DNA of 64,000 nt from Pseudoalteromonas arabiensis (lineage in GTDB: Bacteria > Pseudomonadota > Gammaproteobacteria > Enterobacterales > Alteromonadaceae), in assembly GCF_001550155.1 (NCBI RefSeq), contig NZ_LRUF01000021.1, positions 328,630 through 392,629 of the forward strand, given 5' to 3'. The number at the start of each line of letters is the position of its first letter. Position 1 is the first letter of the stretch. A program made the position numbers and the translations under genes. Positions 8,352 to 17,021 of the stretch are shown piece after piece. The notes below the pieces were generated by a model. The model was given only the letters and a program-made list of their open reading frames with translations, made no database searches and had not been told where the DNA came from.

Positions 8352-8385
8352 CAATTGGTTGCAAGGAACTAATTGCAACCAATTG
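8352..8385. repeat. Perfect 13-bp inverted repeat downstream of bioD
   Basis: Arms 8352-8364 (CAATTGGTTGCAA) and 8373-8385 with an 8-nt spacer. It is 34 bp past the bioD stop codon but has no U-tract in either direction. It may act as a 3' mRNA stabilising hairpin or be part of a dispersed element with the neighbouring 8273-8310 repeat. Confidence 0.75.
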
Positions 8386-8418
8386 TGACAGAGTATGTCA
8401 AAAGTAACAACTCAATTA

Positions 8419-9102
8419 TTATGGGTTAATAGATAAAGTTTCAAGTAAGGTTTTGTAAATTTTTAATTTAGGGGTGCCGTCTGTATATGGACTAATCGCT
8501 AAAAGCGGGAAAGGTAATGCTGATTTTAATGTTTCTAAATTGGCGTCTTGCTCACGCATGTTAGGGTCTACATGATTTGCAATCCAACCCACACAATTAA
8601 CACCTAGCGCTTTAAAATGAGCAGCTGTCAGTAATGCATGATTAAGGCAACCTAGTTTCATACCCACTACTAAAATCACATCAAGCTGCTGTGATTTAAC
8701 CCAATCACTGAGCAAATCGGTTTCGTTGATAGGTAAACACCAACCACCTGCACCTTCTGTAAGAATATAATCGGTATTGAGTGCTCTTACATTCGCATAA
8801 GCAGCATCGAGCTTGTCAAATGTCAGTCTGTCGCCTATCTGGGCAGCTGCAATATGCGGTGCAATGGGTGGCTCATAGGTGAAGGGGTTAACAATGTTGT
8901 ATTTTACCCCAATTGATGAGCTTTCCATTAAGGTTAACGCATCATCATTAACTAGCTGCCCAAATGCTTCTTCTGCACCTGCTGCAATGGGTTTAAAACC
9001 AACCGCACGCTGCTTATGTTGCGCCAGTAAGTTTAATAATAAACTGGTGACATGGGTTTTTCCTGCATCGGTGTCTGTACCCGTGATAAAAAATTCTTTC
9101 AT
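8419..9102 (-). CDS. bioD: Dethiobiotin synthetase BioD
   Basis: 227 aa; ATP-dependent carboxylation of 7,8-diaminopelargonate to dethiobiotin. The P-loop GTDTDAGKTHV is at residues 8-18, the substrate-binding KPIAAG follows at about 38, and TEGAGGWCLPI carries the family's conserved EGAGG. Last gene of bioBFCD, 13 bp after bioC. Confidence 0.96.
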   Translation of the reverse strand: MKEFFITGTDTDAGKTHVTSLLLNLLAQHKQRAVGFKPIAAGAEEAFGQLVNDDALTLMESSSIGVKYNIVNPFTYEPPIAPHIAAAQIGDRLTFDKLDAAYANVRALNTDYILTEGAGGWCLPINETDLLSDWVKSQQLDVILVVGMKLGCLNHALLTAAHFKALGVNCVGWIANHVDPNMREQDANLETLKSALPFPLLAISPYTDGTPKLKIYKTLLETLSINP

Positions 9103-9115
9103 TTTTGAGTTAATT

Positions 9116-9907
9116 CTATTTTTCTAGTTCTAAAAGGACAACTTGATAGCTCACTCTAGCATGCCCATCAACCAGAGGGTATGCCTTACAAACACGATTA
9201 AGTGCCTGCCTCGTTAATAACCCTTGGCGTTTTTGCTTAGTTTGCAATGATGTAGCGCCAATAGCTTTAATAGAACGCAGCGCTTCTATGGGTGAGTTAT
9301 AGGTATCTATATAACACCTATCGGCTGCAAAATTGGGTTTAAACCCCGCCAATTTTGCATACTCGATAATGTGACTAGCACTATGAAACTGATTAATATG
9401 GTTTTGCTCGTCTAAACAAGCGAATGCCTGTTTGATCTCTTTGAGCGACCCATCCACAACACAGCTTAAATAAACCTTACCGCCAACTTTTAGAGAATAA
9501 AAAAGACTTTTTAATAGCGCTTTTAAATCCCCAGACCATTGCATTGCAAAATTACTAAATACGCAATCAAAGGAATTTTGCTGTAAAGGTAAGTTATCCA
9601 TATCAGCACACACTTTTAAACAACGCGAGTCTTGATCTGTGCTTAGCATAGAATGACTTAAGTCCATTGCCAGTACAGTATCAAAATGTGTTTTAAGCAT
9701 TGCCGTGTTAACTAAAGGCCCTGCACCTAAGTCAAGGCAAGTACCTTGCTGATACTTGTTTGCCATCATTTTGAATAAGTGTGCAGCCGCTTGTTTTTGA
9801 ACACTGGCATGACGCGCATAATTTGCAGCCGCTTTAGAGAACTTAGTTTGTGTTGTTAGCTTATTACTGTGTTGAACACTTATAGGCGCTTGTAGTTGAA
9901 CACTCAT
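9116..9907 (-). CDS. bioC: Malonyl-ACP O-methyltransferase BioC
   Basis: 263 aa; SAM-dependent methylation of malonyl-ACP, the entry step that lets fatty-acid synthesis make the pimelate moiety. Motif I is CLDLGAGPLVNTAML, followed by the acidic VLAMDLS and FDCVFSNFAMQW motif typical of BioC. I choose the ATG at 9905-9907 (MSVQ) because GGAG lies 6 nt upstream and it overlaps the bioF stop as ATGA; an in-frame GTG at 9913 is the alternative. Confidence 0.95.
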   Translation of the reverse strand: MSVQLQAPISVQHSNKLTTQTKFSKAAANYARHASVQKQAAAHLFKMMANKYQQGTCLDLGAGPLVNTAMLKTHFDTVLAMDLSHSMLSTDQDSRCLKVCADMDNLPLQQNSFDCVFSNFAMQWSGDLKALLKSLFYSLKVGGKVYLSCVVDGSLKEIKQAFACLDEQNHINQFHSASHIIEYAKLAGFKPNFAADRCYIDTYNSPIEALRSIKAIGATSLQTKQKRQGLLTRQALNRVCKAYPLVDGHARVSYQVVLLELEK

Positions 9908-11037
9908 AAACACTCCACTAGCGAATCAACCAACTGTTTTATATCGTCAGGTTGATGCGCGCTACTTAAGGTGATCCTCAGTCGTGCCGTATTAAAAGGC
10001 ACCGTGGGCGGTCGAATAGCGGTTAACCATACGCCTTTATCTTTAAGCTTATTAGCAACGGCAAGCGTGTGTTCTGCATCGCCCAATACCAAAGGCTGAA
10101 TAGCCGTTGTTGATTCCATTAATGCTAAGTTATGCTCTTTGGCAAGCGCTTTAAAGTAAGCAATATTTTCTGAAAGCTGAGAGCGTTTCTTATCCGCTTT
10201 TAATAACTTTTCGAGTCGCTCAAGAGTACAACTTGCCATCAGTGGTGACATCGCCGTTGAATAAATGTATTCACGATTAAACTGCAGCATATAATCAACC
10301 ATCTGCTCTGATGCAAGCAGGCACGCACCACTACTTGCAAGTGCCTTTCCAAAGGTGATAATCAATAAATCGGGCTTGATTGCCTCACAACTTCCTAAAC
10401 CTTGCTCACCTAAGACACCAAAACCATGGGCATCATCAATCATCAGCCAAGCATTGTATTGTTTAGCAAGTTTACACAGGGCTTCAATGGGAGCTTTATC
10501 ACCATCCATCGAAAACACCCCTTCACTCACAATAAGCTTATGCTTAGCTTTTGACTTTTGTAACCGAGATTCTAAATGCTTAAGATCGTTGTGATTAAAC
10601 CGCACCATAGCAGCGGCAGAATGAAGGCCACCATCAATTAAGCTGGCATGATTGAGTTTATCTTGAAAAATTGCAGCTGATTGCGCCACGCTTTTATCTT
10701 GAAACAATGCTTTTAATACGCTGCTATTAGCACTAAAGCCGCTGTTAAATAACATAGCGCTTTCATAGCCTAATAATTCGCACAAACGCTGCTCAAGCTG
10801 TTGCTGTGGTTTATTATAACCATTCACTAGCGCTGAGCTATGGCTACCTAGTTGCTGCGCTTGTATTTCGATAAAATCATCCGCAAAGCCAAGGTAGTCA
10901 TTACTGGCAAAATTTAAATATTGTTTACCAGCAACTTCAATAAAGCGCCCGCTTGATTGCTCTACAAGTTGGCGCTGTCTCAGTAATGCATCGGCTTGGC
11001 GCTCGATAAGATGCTCGGCAATAAATTCAAAAGCCAT
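9904..11037 (-). CDS. bioF: 8-amino-7-oxononanoate synthase BioF
   Basis: 377 aa; PLP enzyme condensing pimeloyl-ACP/CoA with alanine. FASNDYLGFA and the HASLIDG segment are conserved, DDAHGFGVLGEQGLG contains the PLP-contacting Asp and His, and ITFGKALASSGA holds the Schiff-base lysine. It follows bioB by 7 bp and its stop overlaps the bioC start (ATGA), indicating translational coupling. Confidence 0.97.
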   Translation of the reverse strand: MAFEFIAEHLIERQADALLRQRQLVEQSSGRFIEVAGKQYLNFASNDYLGFADDFIEIQAQQLGSHSSALVNGYNKPQQQLEQRLCELLGYESAMLFNSGFSANSSVLKALFQDKSVAQSAAIFQDKLNHASLIDGGLHSAAAMVRFNHNDLKHLESRLQKSKAKHKLIVSEGVFSMDGDKAPIEALCKLAKQYNAWLMIDDAHGFGVLGEQGLGSCEAIKPDLLIITFGKALASSGACLLASEQMVDYMLQFNREYIYSTAMSPLMASCTLERLEKLLKADKKRSQLSENIAYFKALAKEHNLALMESTTAIQPLVLGDAEHTLAVANKLKDKGVWLTAIRPPTVPFNTARLRITLSSAHQPDDIKQLVDSLVECL

Positions 11038-11044
11038 TTAAATG

Positions 11045-12085
11045 TTACGCTTCGTAAAATAGTTCTGATGTTGCTTTATCGGCAACTTTTGATGAAAGTG
11101 ATGCTGCAACCGCTTCATCGGAATAATCTTCACGGGTTTCTGGGTTCATGCCTAATTTTTTAATCAGCATCATGTCAGCGTCTGCTTCTGGGTTTTCTGT
11201 AGTCAGTAGTTTATCACCGTAGAAAATTGAATTAGCGCCGGCAAAGAAACACATAGATTGCATTTGCTCATTCATCGCCGTACGACCCGCTGATAAACGA
11301 ACATAGCTTTTCGGCATCATAATACGTGCAACTGCGATAGTACGAATAAACTCAAAATGATCTAAATCTTCGACATCTTCAAGTGGCGTACCTTTCACTT
11401 TAACCAACATATTAATTGGCACACTTTCTGGCTGTTGCGGCAAATTAGCTAATTGCATTAATAAACCAAAACGGTCAGCTGCCTGCTCGCCCATACCAAC
11501 TATACCGCCAGAGCACACTTTCATGCCGGCATCACGCACGTTATCGATAGTGTTTAAACGGTCTTGATAAGTACGTGTTGTAATGATCTGTTGGTAATAC
11601 TCAGGTGATGTATCTAGGTTATGGTTGTAGTAATCAAGGCCCGCGTCTTTTAAAGCATGGGCTTTTTCGTTATCTAGCATGCCAAGTGTCATACAGGTTT
11701 CAAGGCCAAGTTCTTTAACCTCTTTTACCATTTTTGAAATATAAGGCATGTCACGTTCTTTCGGATCAGACCACGCAGCGCCCATACAAAAACGGGTTGC
11801 GCCTTTTTCTTTGGCAACACGCGCTTGCTCAACCACTTTTTCAACTTCCATTAAGCGTTCACGGTCTAAGTCTGTTTTATAATGACCAGATTGAGGGCAA
11901 TATTTGCAATCTTCTGGGCAAGCACCGGTTTTAATCGATAATAAAGTAGAAATTTGTACTTCATTTGGGTTGAAGTTTTCACGATGCACACTGGCCGCTT
12001 TAAATAACAAATCATTGAACGGCATTTCGAATAATGCTTTTACTTCTTGGTGAGTCCAATCGTGACGGACAACTGCGAGCTCCAT
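11045..12085 (-). CDS. bioB: Biotin synthase BioB
   Basis: 346 aa; radical-SAM enzyme inserting sulfur into dethiobiotin. The 4Fe-4S motif CPEDCKYC places cysteines at 56, 60 and 63; the 2Fe-2S ligands are in CMTLG and CSGGIVG, with Arg in RLSAGR. First gene of the bioBFCD operon. A minus-strand promoter with a perfect TTGACA box overlaps the BirA-like operator about 65 bp upstream, so biotin repression is expected. Confidence 0.98.
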   Translation of the reverse strand: MELAVVRHDWTHQEVKALFEMPFNDLLFKAASVHRENFNPNEVQISTLLSIKTGACPEDCKYCPQSGHYKTDLDRERLMEVEKVVEQARVAKEKGATRFCMGAAWSDPKERDMPYISKMVKEVKELGLETCMTLGMLDNEKAHALKDAGLDYYNHNLDTSPEYYQQIITTRTYQDRLNTIDNVRDAGMKVCSGGIVGMGEQAADRFGLLMQLANLPQQPESVPINMLVKVKGTPLEDVEDLDHFEFIRTIAVARIMMPKSYVRLSAGRTAMNEQMQSMCFFAGANSIFYGDKLLTTENPEADADMMLIKKLGMNPETREDYSDEAVAASLSSKVADKATSELFYEA

Positions 12086-12127
12086 AATAGTCTCTTTTTT
12101 AAATTATTGGGACGGTTAGATTGGCTT

Positions 12128-12155
12128 AGTCTACGAGTTGACGTAACATTGTCAA
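12128..12155 (-). promoter_or_regulatory. bioB promoter
   Basis: On the minus strand a consensus TTGACA (12155-12150) is followed after 16 nt by TAGACT (12133-12128), four of six matching TATAAT. The -35 box overlaps the left half of the BirA-like operator. Prediction only. Confidence 0.5.
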
Positions 12156-12182
12156 CGAATCGGAGCGATATAAAGTTTACAT
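12149..12182. promoter_or_regulatory. BirA-type biotin operator between bioA and bioB
   Basis: Left half TTGTCAACG (12149-12157) and right half AGTTTACAT (12174-12182) each match 7 of 9 positions of the enterobacterial BirA halves TTGTAAACC and GGTTTACAA, with a 16-bp spacer inside the known 14-16 range. It touches the bioA start codon and covers the bioB -35 box, so one bound repressor could control both directions. Confidence 0.7.
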
Positions 12183-13475
12183 ATGATTAATAAACAACCA
12201 ATAGATTTAGATTTTGATCGGGAGCATATTTGGCATCCTTATACTTCTATGACTGAGCCCCTTCCCGTGTACCCTGTCAGCCATGCCAATGCAAATCGTA
12301 TTTTCTTAGAAACAGGCGAAAGCCTAATAGATGGTATGGCTTCTTGGTGGAGTGCCATCCATGGTTACTGCCATCCTGTTTTAAATGAGGCAATCACCAC
12401 GCAAGTTAGCAAAATGAGTCATGTTATGTTTGGTGGCTTAACTCATGAGCCTGCTGTTGAGTTATGTAAAAAGCTAGTCAGTATCACACCTAAATCACTC
12501 GATAAGGTGTTCTTAGCCGACAGCGGCTCAGTGAGTGTTGAAGTCGCCATAAAAATGGCTTTGCAATACTGGTTAAGCCAAGGATACACCAGCAAGCAAA
12601 AGTTAATGACGCCGCTAAAGGGCTACCACGGCGATACCTTTGCAGCCATGAGCGTTTGCGATCCGGTCAATTCAATGCACAGCATGTACTCAGGTTTTTT
12701 ACCTGAACATATTTTTGTACCTGCGCCGAGTGCTAAATTTAATGGCGAGTTTAGCCCTGCTGAAGCGGATACGCTTGAAAGCTATTTTGCTGCTCATCAT
12801 CAAGATGTTGCGGCATTTATCATTGAACCCATAGTGCAAAATGCCGGGGGCATGAATTTTTATCATCCTGATTACTTAAAACACCTGCACATTCTTTGCG
12901 ATAAGTATGATGTTTTACTTATTTGTGACGAAATCGCCACAGGTTTTGGCCGCACCGGCACCTTGTTCGCTGTTGAGCATGCCAATATAGAGCCGGATAT
13001 CTTATGTGTTGGCAAAGCATTAACGGGCGGCATGATGACGTTATCAGCGACATTAACCACCAGCAAAGTCGCTGTTGGGATTAGCGAAGGTGAAGCCGGT
13101 GTATTAATGCACGGCCCAACGTTTATGGGTAACCCGCTTGCGTGTGCCACGGCCTGCGCAAGTATTGATTTACTGTTAGAGCAGCCTTGGCAAGAGCAAA
13201 TTAAATATATAAATGATGTACTAACAACACAACTTGCTAAATGTAAGCAACTCGATGCAGTAGTAGATGTGCGTACATTAGGTGCTATTGGTGTTGTAGA
13301 GCTTAAACAAAGTGTTGATGTAGCAAAAATTCAACGCTTTTTTATAGAGCAAGGTGTGTGGATCCGCCCGTTTGGTAAATTAATTTACTTGATGCCACCT
13401 TACATAAGCGATAAACAAAGCTTAACTAAGTTGTGCGATGCTATTTTTGCAGCCATTGAACAACAGGCGTATTAG
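12183..13475 (+). CDS. bioA: Adenosylmethionine-8-amino-7-oxononanoate aminotransferase BioA
   Basis: 430 aa; class III PLP aminotransferase using SAM as amino donor to make 7,8-diaminopelargonate. IWHPYTSMTEPLPVYPV at the N-terminus is diagnostic of BioA; DEIATGFGRTG contains the PLP Asp and CVGKALTGG the Schiff-base Lys. Transcribed divergently from bioBFCD. There is no close Shine-Dalgarno (a GGAG lies 17 nt upstream). Its TAG stop codon overlaps the first two bases of an inverted-repeat element, so the element sits exactly at the end of the gene. Confidence 0.97.
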   Translation: MINKQPIDLDFDREHIWHPYTSMTEPLPVYPVSHANANRIFLETGESLIDGMASWWSAIHGYCHPVLNEAITTQVSKMSHVMFGGLTHEPAVELCKKLVSITPKSLDKVFLADSGSVSVEVAIKMALQYWLSQGYTSKQKLMTPLKGYHGDTFAAMSVCDPVNSMHSMYSGFLPEHIFVPAPSAKFNGEFSPAEADTLESYFAAHHQDVAAFIIEPIVQNAGGMNFYHPDYLKHLHILCDKYDVLLICDEIATGFGRTGTLFAVEHANIEPDILCVGKALTGGMMTLSATLTTSKVAVGISEGEAGVLMHGPTFMGNPLACATACASIDLLLEQPWQEQIKYINDVLTTQLAKCKQLDAVVDVRTLGAIGVVELKQSVDVAKIQRFFIEQGVWIRPFGKLIYLMPPYISDKQSLTKLCDAIFAAIEQQAY

Positions 13476-13739
13476 GGCGTGTTGACCCTTTGTGATTAAT
13501 TTTGCAGCAGTGTGTTTGGTATTTAGGCAAGGCAGAGCCTATGTAGTGTGATTGTTCCACATAAATAGGCGATAACGCAGCATCAATGCCAAACACGCGC
13601 TGCCCTTCGGGTTCTTCCTAGGGGCGATTAACTCTTTGTTGCTCGATTTTTACTTAGTCCACTAGGTTACAAATCTCGCGCCGCGATTAAATCGCCCCTA
13701 GAGTGAACAAATTTTAATCCACAAAGGTCAACACGCCCT
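13474..13739. mobile_element. 266-bp non-autonomous inverted-repeat element (MITE-like), long form
   Basis: Perfect 14-bp terminal inverted repeats, AGGGCGTGTTGACC at 13474-13487 and its complement at 13726-13739, extend inward as an imperfect repeat of about 26 bp. Inside are further inverted repeats: 13504-13523 with 13584-13603 (imperfect), 13537-13542 with 13565-13570, and a perfect 12-bp pair 13618-13629 with 13690-13701. There is no open frame. A deleted relative with the same termini lies at 34770-34834. This fills most of the 309-bp gap after bioA. I cannot see a convincing target-site duplication. Confidence 0.75.
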
Positions 13740-13748
13740 CTAGACATT

Positions 13749-13774
13749 AAAAAAGGAAGCTGATGCTTCCTTTT
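13749..13774 (-). terminator. Terminator of the kinase-like gene at 13785
   Basis: A 10-bp stem (AAAAGGAAGC, tetraloop TGAT, complement) with A-run and T-run on either side, 11 bp past the gene's stop; it can work in both directions. Confidence 0.8.
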
Positions 13775-13784
13775 CCTTTAAACG

Positions 13785-14219
13785 TTACCATTCAAACATA
13801 TAAGCCATTTTACTTATCATTCGAAGTGGAACTTTATGTTCACAACGCTTCGCGTAAAGATGTTGTAAAGACTTATCTTTGATTTCACCGACGATCACTT
13901 CTTTTACTTGATAACCCAATGCAGTGGCTGCTTGTACATAAGCAATAAATTCCCACTTTTTGATATTGGTGTTATCAACAATCACTAACGGGATTTCTTC
14001 TGCTAAGGCATTAATAAAACGCGCTAGGTTTAGGTTGTGGTATTCAGATAACTTGTACTTATCAAATTGATACTCACCTTCGCTATTGTAAAAATAATCA
14101 TCTGTTGCGCACACGACATAATCACTTTCATTACCTGCTACCAGCTCATCAGCAAGGCTTTGTGCGTAATATGATTTACCTGAGCCGGGTAAGCCGCGAA
14201 GAATAAAAACTTGTTTCAT
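13785..14219 (-). CDS. P-loop kinase-like protein (AAA_33 / N4BP2-like)
   Basis: 144 aa. The P-loop GLPGSGKS is at residues 9-16; CATDDYFYN and the DNTNIKKWE motif match the predicted polynucleotide-kinase-like group related to human N4BP2 and bacterial zeta-like kinases. The lid is represented by KRCEHKVP. Substrate unknown. It is a single minus-strand gene with its own terminator, between the repeat element and asnS. Confidence 0.8.
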   Translation of the reverse strand: MKQVFILRGLPGSGKSYYAQSLADELVAGNESDYVVCATDDYFYNSEGEYQFDKYKLSEYHNLNLARFINALAEEIPLVIVDNTNIKKWEFIAYVQAATALGYQVKEVIVGEIKDKSLQHLYAKRCEHKVPLRMISKMAYMFEW

Positions 14220-14490
14220 AGCACCTGTTATACAAATTAATTAAAGACTAAAGGACCTATATCCTATTGAGAACTGTTAATAATGCCACAAAATAACCAA
14301 TTAGCGCAGCGAGAATTTAAATAAACGCAAAATTTACGCAAATATTGCTGCTATTTTATCCAAATCAAGAAAAACTACTAAAGAGTATGCCTGAAATGTT
14401 TTTTTATTTGATTTACGAGGGTAAGATAGTCGATTCAAGTGCAATGCACAGCATATTAAATATTAGGCAACTTATATCATTGGAGTGAAG

Positions 14491-15888
14491 ATGAGCCATT
14501 TAGCGATTTCAGAGCTATTAAAAGGCAAGGTTGCGGTAGACAGCCAAGTAACAGTTAAAGGCTGGATCCGTACACGCCGCGATTCAAAAGCAGGAATTTC
14601 ATTTTTAGCCGTTCATGACGGTTCGTGTTTTGATCCTATTCAAGCGGTAGTACCTAATTCACTTAATAATTATGATGAAGTTACACGTTTAACTGCCGGT
14701 TGTTCTGTATCAATTACGGGTGTGCTGGTTAAATCAGAAGGCCAAGGTCAGTCTTTCGAAATTCAAGCCAACACTGTAGAAGTATTAGGGTGGGTAGAAA
14801 ACCCTGATAGCTACCCTATGTCAGCTAAGCGTCACAGCATTGAATATTTACGCGAACACGCCCATCTTCGCCCTCGCACTAATATCATCGGCGCGGTAAC
14901 ACGTGTGCGTAACTGCTTAGCTCAAGCGATTCACCGTTTTTATCACGAGCAAGGTTTCTACTGGATCAGCACACCAATCATCACAGCAAGTGACTGTGAA
15001 GGTGCAGGTGAAATGTTCCGCGTATCTACATTAGATATGCAAAACTTGCCGCGCACAGACAAAGGTGATATCGACTACAGTGAAGATTTCTTCGGTAAAG
15101 AAGCATTTTTAACAGTATCAGGTCAGTTAAATGGTGAGACATACGCATCAGCAATGTCAAAAATCTATACCTTTGGCCCTACTTTCCGTGCTGAGAACTC
15201 AAATACGTCACGTCACTTAGCAGAGTTTTGGATGGTTGAACCTGAAGTTGCATTCGCAGATTTAGAAGATATCGCAAAACTTGCTGAAAACATGCTGAAA
15301 TATGTTTTCAATGCGGTATTAACAGAGCGTCGTGATGATATGGAATTCTTTGCACAGCGTGTTGAGAAAACAGCGATCTCTCGTTTAGAAGAGTTCGTTA
15401 CAAAAGATTTCGCTCAAGTTGATTACACTGATGCTATCGAAATCTTAAAAGCATGCGGCAAGAAGTTCGAATTCCCTGTTGAATGGGGTGTGGATTTACA
15501 ATCTGAACACGAGCGTTACCTTGCTGAAGAACACTTTAATGCGCCAGTCGTTATCAAAAACTACCCGCGTGATATTAAAGCGTTCTACATGCGTCAAAAC
15601 GAAGACGGCAAAACAGTGGCTGCAATGGACGTTGTTGCACCAGGTATTGGTGAAATCATCGGTGGTTCTCAACGTGAAGAGCGCTTAGATGTATTAGATA
15701 AGCGCCTAGAAGAAATGGGCTTAGATAAAGAAGACTACAGCTGGTACCGTGATCTACGTAAATACGGAACTGTGCCACATTCTGGTTTTGGTCTAGGCTT
15801 TGAGCGTTTAGTGGCTTATGTAACGGGTATGGGCAACGTTCGTGACGTTATCGCCTTCCCACGTACTAAAGGTAGTGCAACATACTAA
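14491..15888 (+). CDS. asnS: Asparaginyl-tRNA synthetase
   Basis: 466 aa, the same length as E. coli AsnS. Class IIb synthetase: N-terminal OB fold ([24 protein letters not shown]), then the catalytic domain with motif 2 ([22 protein letters not shown]) and motif 3 ([10 protein letters not shown]). The ATG at 14491 is chosen over an in-frame GTG six bases earlier because GGAG lies 5 nt upstream of it. Single gene followed by a terminator. Confidence 0.98.
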   Translation: MSHLAISELLKGKVAVDSQVTVKGWIRTRRDSKAGISFLAVHDGSCFDPIQAVVPNSLNNYDEVTRLTAGCSVSITGVLVKSEGQGQSFEIQANTVEVLGWVENPDSYPMSAKRHSIEYLREHAHLRPRTNIIGAVTRVRNCLAQAIHRFYHEQGFYWISTPIITASDCEGAGEMFRVSTLDMQNLPRTDKGDIDYSEDFFGKEAFLTVSGQLNGETYASAMSKIYTFGPTFRAENSNTSRHLAEFWMVEPEVAFADLEDIAKLAENMLKYVFNAVLTERRDDMEFFAQRVEKTAISRLEEFVTKDFAQVDYTDAIEILKACGKKFEFPVEWGVDLQSEHERYLAEEHFNAPVVIKNYPRDIKAFYMRQNEDGKTVAAMDVVAPGIGEIIGGSQREERLDVLDKRLEEMGLDKEDYSWYRDLRKYGTVPHSGFGLGFERLVAYVTGMGNVRDVIAFPRTKGSATY

Positions 15889-15903
15889 TTTTAGTATTTA
15901 TAG

Positions 15904-15930
15904 AAAACCAGCCTATTGGCTGGTTTTTTT
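15904..15930 (+). terminator. asnS terminator
   Basis: A 10-bp stem (AAAACCAGCC, loop TATT, complement) followed by a run of T's, 15 bp after the asnS stop. Confidence 0.85.
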
Positions 15931-16019
15931 ATGCCTAAAAATCATTATAAAACAATTCACTCTAGAAATTTTTAGTTAATGTTCTATAGTCATAAGACTT
16001 GCCAAAAAAGGATCTATTA

Positions 16020-16955
16020 TTGGTTATGTTCGTTCGTTCACTAAAAGTACTCACACTGACTTTCATTTTTCTAGGTAAGTCTAGCTTCGCACTTGATGAA
16101 GATATTAATACAAAACCTATTTTAATTGCGGGTTCAACGTCTGTGACCGAGTTACTAACCCCACTCAAAGATGATATAAGTCTCGCTTTAGGCAACACAT
16201 TGCAGATAAGACCGATGGGCAGTGACAAAGGTGTCAAAGCGATTGCTGAAGGTCTTATCGACATAGGTACAACATCACGGTACCTAACGAAGCAAGAGCA
16301 AGAACAATGGCCTCATTTAAGGCAGATAGTCATAGCGCAAGATGCGTTAACATTTATAGTTAACAGCGAACTAAATATTAAAAATTTGAGTATCACGACT
16401 CTCAAAAATATTTATCAAGGAAAAATAACTAAATGGTCAGACGCCTCTCAGTTAACGCCAGAATTAAGCAATAAAAACGATGAAATACTGCTTTTTAGTA
16501 AAGCGACTCATCATGGCAGCTTCGATGTATTTTTAGAATTTTTAGAATTGGACTATATCAAAGACCCTGAAAGTAACTTTATACGACTCAAAAATGCAGG
16601 TAATAGGGGTTTATTTTCAAATCAAAAAGTCGAACTGTACAACCAATTCAATCAAGCACTTGGTATAGTTCAGCGTATTCCAAATGCGATTGCCTATGAC
16701 TCGTATGGCGCCATTAGTAATCTTGAAAATGATCGTCGCATCAATAAAGTAACGACTCTATCAATAAATGGCGTTAAACCTAATTTGCAAAGCATAAGTG
16801 ATGGTGAATATGCCTTTGTACGACCGCTCATTTTAATTGTAAACACACAATCCCCTCGTTCTAAGGAGATAGGTGTGAAACTCGCAGCCTTATTTAAATC
16901 GCAAAAAGTAAAAGATAAAATACGAGAACATGGTTACCTCCCGGTTCAGTTTTAA
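16020..16955 (+). CDS. PstS-like phosphate/anion-binding periplasmic protein
   Basis: About 311 aa of the PBP-like (PstS/SphX) family: a signal peptide ends near SSFA-LDEDI, then ILIAGSTSVTELL (anion-binding loop), GSDKGVKAIAEGLIDIGTTSR and FIVNSELNIKNLS...IYQGKITKWSD, the usual PstS order. The start is uncertain: TTG at 16020 has AAGGA 7 nt upstream, ATG at 16026 has the same site 13 nt away. There are no pstC, pstA or pstB genes nearby, so it is an orphan binding protein, perhaps for signalling or scavenging. The substrate is inferred from family only. Confidence 0.82.
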   Translation: MVMFVRSLKVLTLTFIFLGKSSFALDEDINTKPILIAGSTSVTELLTPLKDDISLALGNTLQIRPMGSDKGVKAIAEGLIDIGTTSRYLTKQEQEQWPHLRQIVIAQDALTFIVNSELNIKNLSITTLKNIYQGKITKWSDASQLTPELSNKNDEILLFSKATHHGSFDVFLEFLELDYIKDPESNFIRLKNAGNRGLFSNQKVELYNQFNQALGIVQRIPNAIAYDSYGAISNLENDRRINKVTTLSINGVKPNLQSISDGEYAFVRPLILIVNTQSPRSKEIGVKLAALFKSQKVKDKIREHGYLPVQF

Positions 16956-16966
16956 CCTCGAGAAAT

Positions 16967-17000
16967 AAAAAAAGCTGCGCACCTAAGTGCAACAGCTTTT
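16967..17000. terminator. Bidirectional terminator between pstS-like gene and etfA
   Basis: AAAAGCTG pairs with CAGCTTTT and the interior contains a second GCAC/GTGC pairing. A-run and T-run flank the stem between convergent genes. Confidence 0.75.
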
Positions 17001-17021
17001 AACAACCAGAATCGTTATGAA

